64,000 nt of DNA from Bugula neritina (taxonomy: Eukaryota; Bryozoa; Gymnolaemata; Cheilostomatida; Bugulidae): the NCBI GenBank assembly GCA_964035545.1, contig OZ037771.1, forward strand, positions 12,652,980 to 12,716,979. The letters run 5' to 3'. The notes beneath the pieces are model-generated. The model was not told where the DNA came from, did no database searches, and was given only the letters and a program-made list of their open reading frames with translations. Within the stretch, counting starts at the first letter, position 1. Every line of letters begins with the position of its first letter. The translations under genes and the position numbers were made by a program. Shown piece by piece: positions 58,001 to 64,000 of the stretch.

Positions 58001-61000
58001 TTATGAGTGATTCTGTTGTGACATGAGCTATGTGACACATGAGGAAACTGTGTTAGGTTATAGTAGATATAGTAGACACTGGCATGGCTTCATGCACCAC
58101 TCATTAATCACCTTTCAAAATGTCTTCCCTAGTCAAGCTTCACTAATATTCTCTAATGTGACCTTGTTCTGTATATTACACTTGCAGGTGGTAACTTCTC
58201 TATATTACACTTGTATGTGGTAACTTCTGTATATTACACCTGCAGGTTGTATCTTCTGTATATTACACTTGCAGGTTGTAACTTCTGTATATTGCACATG
58301 CAGGTTGTAACTTCTGTATATTACACTTGCAGGTTGTAACTTCTGTATATTACACTTGCAGGTGGTTCTACCATGTACACTCTCTCAAAGTTGATTGAGC
58401 TTGAACCACAGTGGAAGACCCAAAAGGTATGTTGATGAACCCCTTTTTTCTACCTTCTCTCCCCTTCACATGCTAGCTAGCTACGCCCCCTTGTGCCGGG
58501 CTGGTCATCCCCCACAGTGTGCATTCATTCTCCTCACACCCTTTATTGCTGATCGTTATCTCCCTGATATTTGTTTTTGTGCAAGCCTACAATAGTGTGT
58601 TACCCTGCAATGGCCTTATAAACAAACTCTCTCTGCCTTTCATCATGTGCTATTACTGGGCACTGCCCTGTTGCTATGTACACCACATGCAGTGCCTTGC
58701 TCAGTAATGCCTTGCTCAGTGATAAACATTCACTTATCTGTAAGTGGCTGCTGCTGCCTCATGCTTACAGCTTTTAGGCTATTGGCTTTTCAGAGATTCT
58801 CTCTCTCTCTCTCTGTTTACTCGCCTCTGAGTTGATCACAGCTGCTGGCTGTTGGGTGTGACAGCGACATTTACTATTGCTGCCATTCTCAGTTGATGAG
58901 GTCTCCCGTCATGTTTGTGTTTCGCCAGTCCAGTCAGTTTGACCAGCTGCCAATAGGTTGTGTGAGAAGAGTAGCTGCCAAAGCACTGTCTCCATAAGGC
59001 TCAGGGAGCCACCCTTTCATGTCTATTTTTACTCAGTATAGACTAAATATACCCTAGCGCTGCGTAGGTTGAGTTTCACAGAGTAATTTGGCAGTTGGCC
59101 GAGTAATGTTAGATATTGTAAGGATTTGGCACCAACTTTGAGCTAATAGCAGCTGTTGATGGATTGTGTTGGGTTTGAGTGACGTAAGAGACTGCCTATT
59201 ATTGGTGGGCCTGTGGACTCTGGCTGAGTTTATCTACCAGAGATATGTTCTAATGATGCGAAAAATTCAATTATTCTTGGTTTTAGTTAGGGGATTAGAG
59301 GATGGGATTTTCATCATTAAAGAGATTACTATTTGGTGTGAATGATTTAGAGGTTTCCGGTCTTTCTAGTCTGCGGTTGTGGCAACCTAAAGATTACCCT
59401 GTCTTCCTTCCGATCTTCAGTCTGTCTGTCTGTCTGTCTCATCAGTCTACTGCCTCCACTCAACTGCAGCTAGAGTCAGCTGATGAAGCTTTGTAGTACA
59501 ACTAATAAGATATAGACTTTGTTCTCTAAATGTCCTGTAGCCTCTGGTACATCTGCACTGTACACTTGAGAATGGCTGTTTGTGTGCTGAGGCTACAACA
59601 AATCGTGCATTGTTGTGAAATCAATAGCAGATTATGCAGCTTTGTTGGGTGTTATTCATACGTTTGCATGTTCACCAGTTGTAACCAGTTCGTTGGCTAG
59701 TGTCAGCAGGTGGTTGCTGAGAAGTACTGCCTGTCTAGTGTCACCAAGTCTTGAGTGCAGCCTATTGTCTGTCTCTCGGCTTAGTCTAGACTCTGACCGC
59801 CTTGTTAATGAGCCGGAAGATACAGTGGACCTTCACAGACAGCCCACGCTTCCTCATCATAAATGAGAGAGTTCTATTGCTTGATCCCAAATTGCAGAAC
59901 TCGGCTGTAGTTGTTGAGTTGTTGCAGACTTTGCACCGGCCTGGCCATCTCGTTTTGCTGTTAATTCTTCCATTTGTTCACCACATAAAGTCTATTGTTT
60001 TGTGACCAAATTTCCTACTACTCTGCAAGCAGGTTGAATCTCCCTAAAATAACAAGTTTCCAGTTTGGTGGTATGTGGGTCTGTCTGTGCTATTCTAGTT
60101 CCTGGTTCTAATTTTTTACACATCTACGATGAATTCTGTTAAGATAACACAAAAGATATTATAGACACAATTTTGGCACTGCAAATGCTTGCCTTCGCAA
60201 GTATGGCTAATTACAAGTGGCAATATTTTTTATGAAAATCATTTTTTTACAAATTTGGTTCTACATTTTGTTTTCATGTCTCTGGCTGAAGTGATTTGGT
60301 AACCTTGTACCCAGAGGTCAGCCAACCAGGATGTGCTGCTGAGCTGTCAACACTGGCAGCGGTTTAGTCAGGGCACAGAGTCCGTGTGCTCTGCCCTGAC
60401 CAGATCTGCTTTCGAATAAACAAAATATTTCTAGAAATTTATTCTTGGAATCAAAACATGATTATGAGGTCAAATAGGGTGGTTTGTTTGTCCACCGATT
60501 TAAAACTGGTTGGCTGTTATGCAAGTCAATTTCACGGCAGCATTCCGATATTTTAGGGAGAAAATTCTTGTTTTGAACAATTTAGCTGTCTATCTTGGAC
60601 CTTGTTTATTGACAATGCTTGTTTGTGTCCAAACACTCCCACCTCATCGAAACACTCCCACCTCATCGATATGGTGTGATCCACTCGTTTCTCGGAGAGG
60701 GGCCCTGAAGATAATTATCGGCTACACCAAAAATTGCTTAATACTAGGATACATTTCTCTTAGGGAGTATATATATGGTGATATATTTCTTTTAGAGAGT
60801 ATATATAGTGATATATTTCTTTTAGAGAGTATATATGGTAATATATTTCTGTTGGAGTATATATGGTAATATGTTCATATTTTGCAGATATTACTGATGC
60901 ATGCTGGGGGCTCAAGTCAACGACTACCAAGTGCAAGTGTCCTGGGGAAGGCTTTCACTACCATTCCTATTGGTGAGCATCTTCCTGCCATGTCAACTCT

Positions 61001-63843
61001 ACTCTAGGCATTGGTGCTTATATTTCGTTCCCATATGTGGGGAAAATGGAGACATGTTTTGCTAGTTCTATTTTTAAAGGTATTGAAGATAAAGTTGAAA
61101 TATAATGAATTTAACAAAAGTACTTCTATCATTCTGTGTTACTATTTATAAACTCATATCAGCATCCGGCTGCTGGGGAAAGGCACACTAACTGGCCTAG
61201 TAATGACCACAATGCTTTGTAAACATCCGCAATGTTTAACCAGCCTGCAGACTACAGCTCCCACAATGCCCTGTACCAAACTTATTTATTGGGTTTGCAA
61301 GCAAGAAGTTAGGAAGTTTGATGTCAACAAAAACTAGCTGGTCAACTTGTGGGAATTCCTGATACTCAGGGCTGTGTTTATTTGCACAAATGATTATATA
61401 CTTTCCCAGAATGTTTGAGTTCAGTTGACTTACATTTTCACTCTATAGCTTATCTTATCATTTGGCGTTGGTCCTAAACTCTAGAGATGAATGCCAGCTT
61501 CACCTACCAGTAGAAATGTCTACCATTAGACGTTTAGCCCCACATGTTAGCATTTGCCTTAAACTTATTGCTGGGTGCAGTACATTGTGCGGAAGAACCA
61601 AGCTTAATAGTTGGGCTACCCCCTCCCTACCTCCTCCAGTCAGTAATGAAGGAAATCGAGCTATTATTTTACGAGTCATCTAACATGATATGTGTTACAG
61701 GCAACAGGATATACACCATGTTTGATGTCAAACTCGCATTGCTGATGCCGTTTGCAGAGAAGCTGCCCCCTGGTGTGTTTATATGCTGCCCCGACACTTT
61801 TGAGACCTTCACCTTTGGTGAGTATAGTAAGGGTTTCCTTATAGTAAGGATTTCCAGATTTGGGGGCTTTCACTTGGATGGAAGATGTATCAGCTAGTCA
61901 CGTGATGACTAGTGGTGGTCATGTGACTAGTTGTCTCGTCGACTCAGTGACTTTGACTTCACATCATTTCGTCCTTGACTAACCAGCAAGTACCGACTTC
62001 TCTTGTCATGCATGGTACTTGTTGGGCATGTCATTGGCACTATCTGTTATTCCTCCACAGTGGAGGTGTAATACTAGCCTTTATCTGATGGGCAGTGTGG
62101 ATGAGTAATAATACTGAGTGTGAGTTATAGTACTCAGTGTGAGTTATAGTACTCAGTGTGAGTTGGGAGTAATACTGAGTGTGAGTGGAGAGTAGTACTC
62201 AGTGTGAGTTACAGTACTGAGTGTGAGTAGACACTCTTACTATCTAGTATTGTACTACACTTATTCCCTTCTCATCACATCTTCCTACAGCAGATTCAAA
62301 ATTTCATTTCCTTTCTGGAAGAACTTTTGTAGGTCAATGCTGTCATCTAGGTCCTCGGCTCATGCCATTGGCTGTGTTATGGGGTGTGTCAGTTAGTGTC
62401 AGTTGATGCAGATATTTGTAGTACATGTGGATCAGTAGATTATCATTGGTTTTTATTACTGCTATCTGATGAATTGCCAAACAAGAAATAAGAGGTTGAG
62501 CCATTGTTATGCAATTCTTCCATCTCTATCTGGCAGTAAACATGTTGACAGGAGGAAAAGTTGAAATTTCATCAAGAACACTATTTCCTTTTGACCTTGG
62601 AAATTCCCAGTGACTTAATGTAAACACTGGTGTTGATCAGTTAGCTGCCTCTGTGTTGACAAGGCAGCATGACACAGAGGCAGCATGCAGCTGGATGTTG
62701 ATTCTGTTAATATTCTTTGTGGATTGCTCAGCAAGCATTCATTGTTGGGGTGCATATAGCTACTGTTTTGGTTACTGCCCTTCTCCGTATTGATTGACCT
62801 ATTTAATAACCATTGTGTTCCTCTCATATGTTTCGCCTCATCAGAAATCTTCTCAACTGCAGCTAATAAGTGTTATATTCAATCATTGGCTAAAGGCTAA
62901 AACACATTTATGCTTAATTCATTATATGATACATAGTCCAGGTGGATTTTAAACTGAAACTGCGTAAGTGCTGGTGTACTGCTACCTGACATGGCCTCTT
63001 ATCTACCTCACCACCCACTCTACCACCCAACCTGCTGTAGTTTATATTCATTTTCAACAACCAACAATTGTCTACGGTGTAGCTAATACTACACAATATG
63101 ACAGCAAAACTTGTGTACAGGTATACTGTATACAGGTATACACTATACTGTATACAGTGTACAGATATACACTACAATGTATACAGTATGCAGGTATACA
63201 CTATACTGTATACAGTATACAGGCATACACTATAATGTATATTGTATACAAGTAATAGCTACTAGTAACAAGTAGTGAGGTAATTAGGGCATGGCAATAT
63301 GTGAAGTGTATTAAGCTGGTGGCTAACTACCGGATAAGCAAGTTGAATCAGTATTCAGTGCGTTCACATTGATGATCATGCCAGTGGAATCAGCTAGTTG
63401 AATGAAGAGAGTTTGAATGTCAGGAAATCTATCATGTAGTGTGAGCTTTTGGGTATAGAGCATTATAAGAATCATCGCTTCAGTTATTAGTAATTCCTAT
63501 TGCGCAAGATGACAGTCATGATTTGGTCATGTGATTGTGTCTGTGCGTGCGTCTGTTAGTGCATGTGTGTAAGTGTATGCGTGTGTATGTGTGCACAATG
63601 ACTACATACAGCTTAGCCCGCCCCACTTAGACCCACTTGTTCCCACTTGTCCTATCTTCTAAGATAACTCGTGTGTTTACTACACTCCATCTCATGTTTG
63701 TTTTCCTTTGATAGGAAATAATACTGACTGGAATTTTGAGAAGAGGCGTGGCTTCCTAGCCTTGGCTCATCCATCCCCAATGGAGATTGGCACGGGTCAT
63801 GGCGTGTTTGTACTCTCCGACAGGAACTCAAAGCTCGACACAG
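55029..63843 (+). CDS. FPGT: Fucose-1-phosphate guanylyltransferase, N-terminal part
   Basis: Makes GDP-L-fucose from GTP and L-fucose 1-phosphate (fucose salvage, cytosol). Exons: 55029-55095, 57678-57851, 58362-58426, 60888-60972, 61701-61817, 63715-63843, continuing off the right edge; 212 codons of a family domain of about 590 residues. The start ATG gives MVVMKKSTLSMADVLQEYDQ; a downstream ATG at 55059 is possible. Family landmarks: FWDVVVLTTSD, NNKLKLKELP, DPPGAKIGSGGSTMYTL (nucleotide-binding glycine-rich loop), ILLMHAGGSSQRLPSASVLG, IPIGNRIYTMFDVKLALL, then GFLALAHPSPMEIGTGHGVF. All introns are GT-AG with matching phases. Order and spacing match FPGT throughout. Whether the C-terminus is fused to a fucokinase, as in some species, cannot be seen. 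Introns 1 and 3 are about 2.5 kb each. Confidence 0.94.
55096..57677. other. First intron of FPGT
   Basis: 2.6 kb, AT-rich, with short ATGATT and CTAGTA repeats near 55295-55400. No exon or mobile element recognised. Confidence 0.55.
57862..57960. repeat. 23-bp tandem repeat, 4 copies
   Basis: Unit GACCACAGGCTATGTCCGAC plus AGT, four copies, starting 10 bp after the FPGT donor at 57852. Confidence 0.95.
58167..58361. repeat. 29-bp tandem repeat carrying the splice acceptor, 6.7 copies
   Basis: Seven starts of TTCTGTATATTACACTTGCA at exact 29-bp steps. The last copy ends in the acceptor TTGCAG used by the FPGT exon at 58362. Six of the seven copies keep a TGCAG followed by GT(G/T)GTA, so decoy acceptors precede the real one. 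Confidence 0.96.
58427..60887. other. Third intron of FPGT
   Basis: 2.5 kb, less AT-rich than elsewhere and with several open stretches (for example near 59615-59866), none recognised as an exon. Ends in the 30-bp repeat at 60751-60870. Confidence 0.5.
60751..60870. repeat. 30-bp tandem repeat upstream of an FPGT acceptor, 4 copies
   Basis: Units of ATATTTCTTTTAGAGAGTAT plus ATATGGTGAT. Each holds a pyrimidine stretch and TTAG (TTGGAG in the last). The array stops 17 bp before the exon at 60888. Confidence 0.9.
62100..62232. repeat. GTGTGAGTTATAGTACTCA tandem repeat
   Basis: Six to seven degenerate copies of 18-22 bp alternating GTACTCA and ATACTGA, in the fifth FPGT intron. Confidence 0.85.
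63112..63255. repeat. Palindromic TATACAGGTATACACTATAC tandem repeat
   Basis: About five copies of a 30-bp unit made of GTATAC/CTGTATAC palindromes in the fifth FPGT intron. Confidence 0.92.
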
Positions 63844-64000
63844 GTACCAAAGGCTAAGTTTTATTGACTAATGTGTTATGGCTACATGGGTAGACATTAA
63901 GTTCCCTTGTTATCACTAGAAGGAAATATGACTGTAGCTTTGTCAGTAGGATACTAGATACTAGATACATTAGTACATGTTTCTGAATGGAAACTTGATT

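Noticed and set aside
59302-60005. Overlapping open stretches in the third FPGT intron
   Set aside because: Not similar to any FPGT segment; exons 58426 and 60888 join perfectly without them.
61462-61683. 73-codon plus-strand frame
   Set aside because: Lies in an FPGT intron and is out of phase with the exon at 61701.

Overview
This is a piece of an animal (metazoan) nuclear genome. It is AT-rich, the genes are split by spliceosomal introns, and tRNA-derived SINEs, MITE-like DNA elements, microsatellites and minisatellites are frequent. The gene content (PFAS, TFDP, CATSPER4, PGAP2, an ankyrin/death-domain protein, two GPI-type Ly6 proteins, FPGT) fits a non-arthropod, non-nematode invertebrate. 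I cannot name the phylum. All exon models were built by hand from the sequence, using protein similarity recalled from known families plus agreement of splice sites and reading phase. No search was run.

Layout, left to right. 222-8317 (+): last 11 exons of PFAS (de novo purine synthesis), cut by the left edge. 8851-9048 (-): a possible small ORF. 10165-13019 (+): complete TFDP (DP subunit of E2F), 7 exons. 17727-21036 (+): CATSPER4-like sperm calcium channel subunit, 5 exons. 21913-26293 (-): PGAP2 (GPI-anchor remodelling), 7 exons. 27999-31968 (+): ankyrin-repeat plus death-domain protein, 10 exons. 33523-34958 (+) and 38827-43970 (+): two Ly6/three-finger GPI-type surface proteins with 3 and 4 exons. 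44449-52676 (-): a 10-exon gene for a protein of about 921 residues. Its first 60 residues resemble the Scm3/HJURP CENP-A-chaperone motif, and its large penultimate exon codes tandem S/T-P-rich basic repeats. 55029-63843 (+): first six exons of FPGT (GDP-fucose salvage), cut by the right edge.

The genes are mostly unrelated in function, with no operon-like logic. Three local arrangements stand out. PGAP2 and the ankyrin gene are head-to-head, as are the Scm3/HJURP-like gene and FPGT. The two Ly6 genes are tandem neighbours with similar exon design. PGAP2 acts on GPI anchors, the same anchor type predicted for the Ly6 proteins, but that proximity may be chance.

The most interesting points are: (1) the candidate invertebrate Scm3/HJURP-like gene, whose introns and coding exon are all loaded with tandem arrays; (2) tandem arrays that copy splice-site sequence beside PFAS and FPGT exons; (3) a CATSPER4 voltage sensor with six regularly spaced arginines and a GC-AG intron; (4) a seven-copy tRNA-SINE family, five copies with clear target-site duplications, one of them carrying a nested foldback element; (5) a 787-bp inverted-repeat element full of GATCGATC palindromes.
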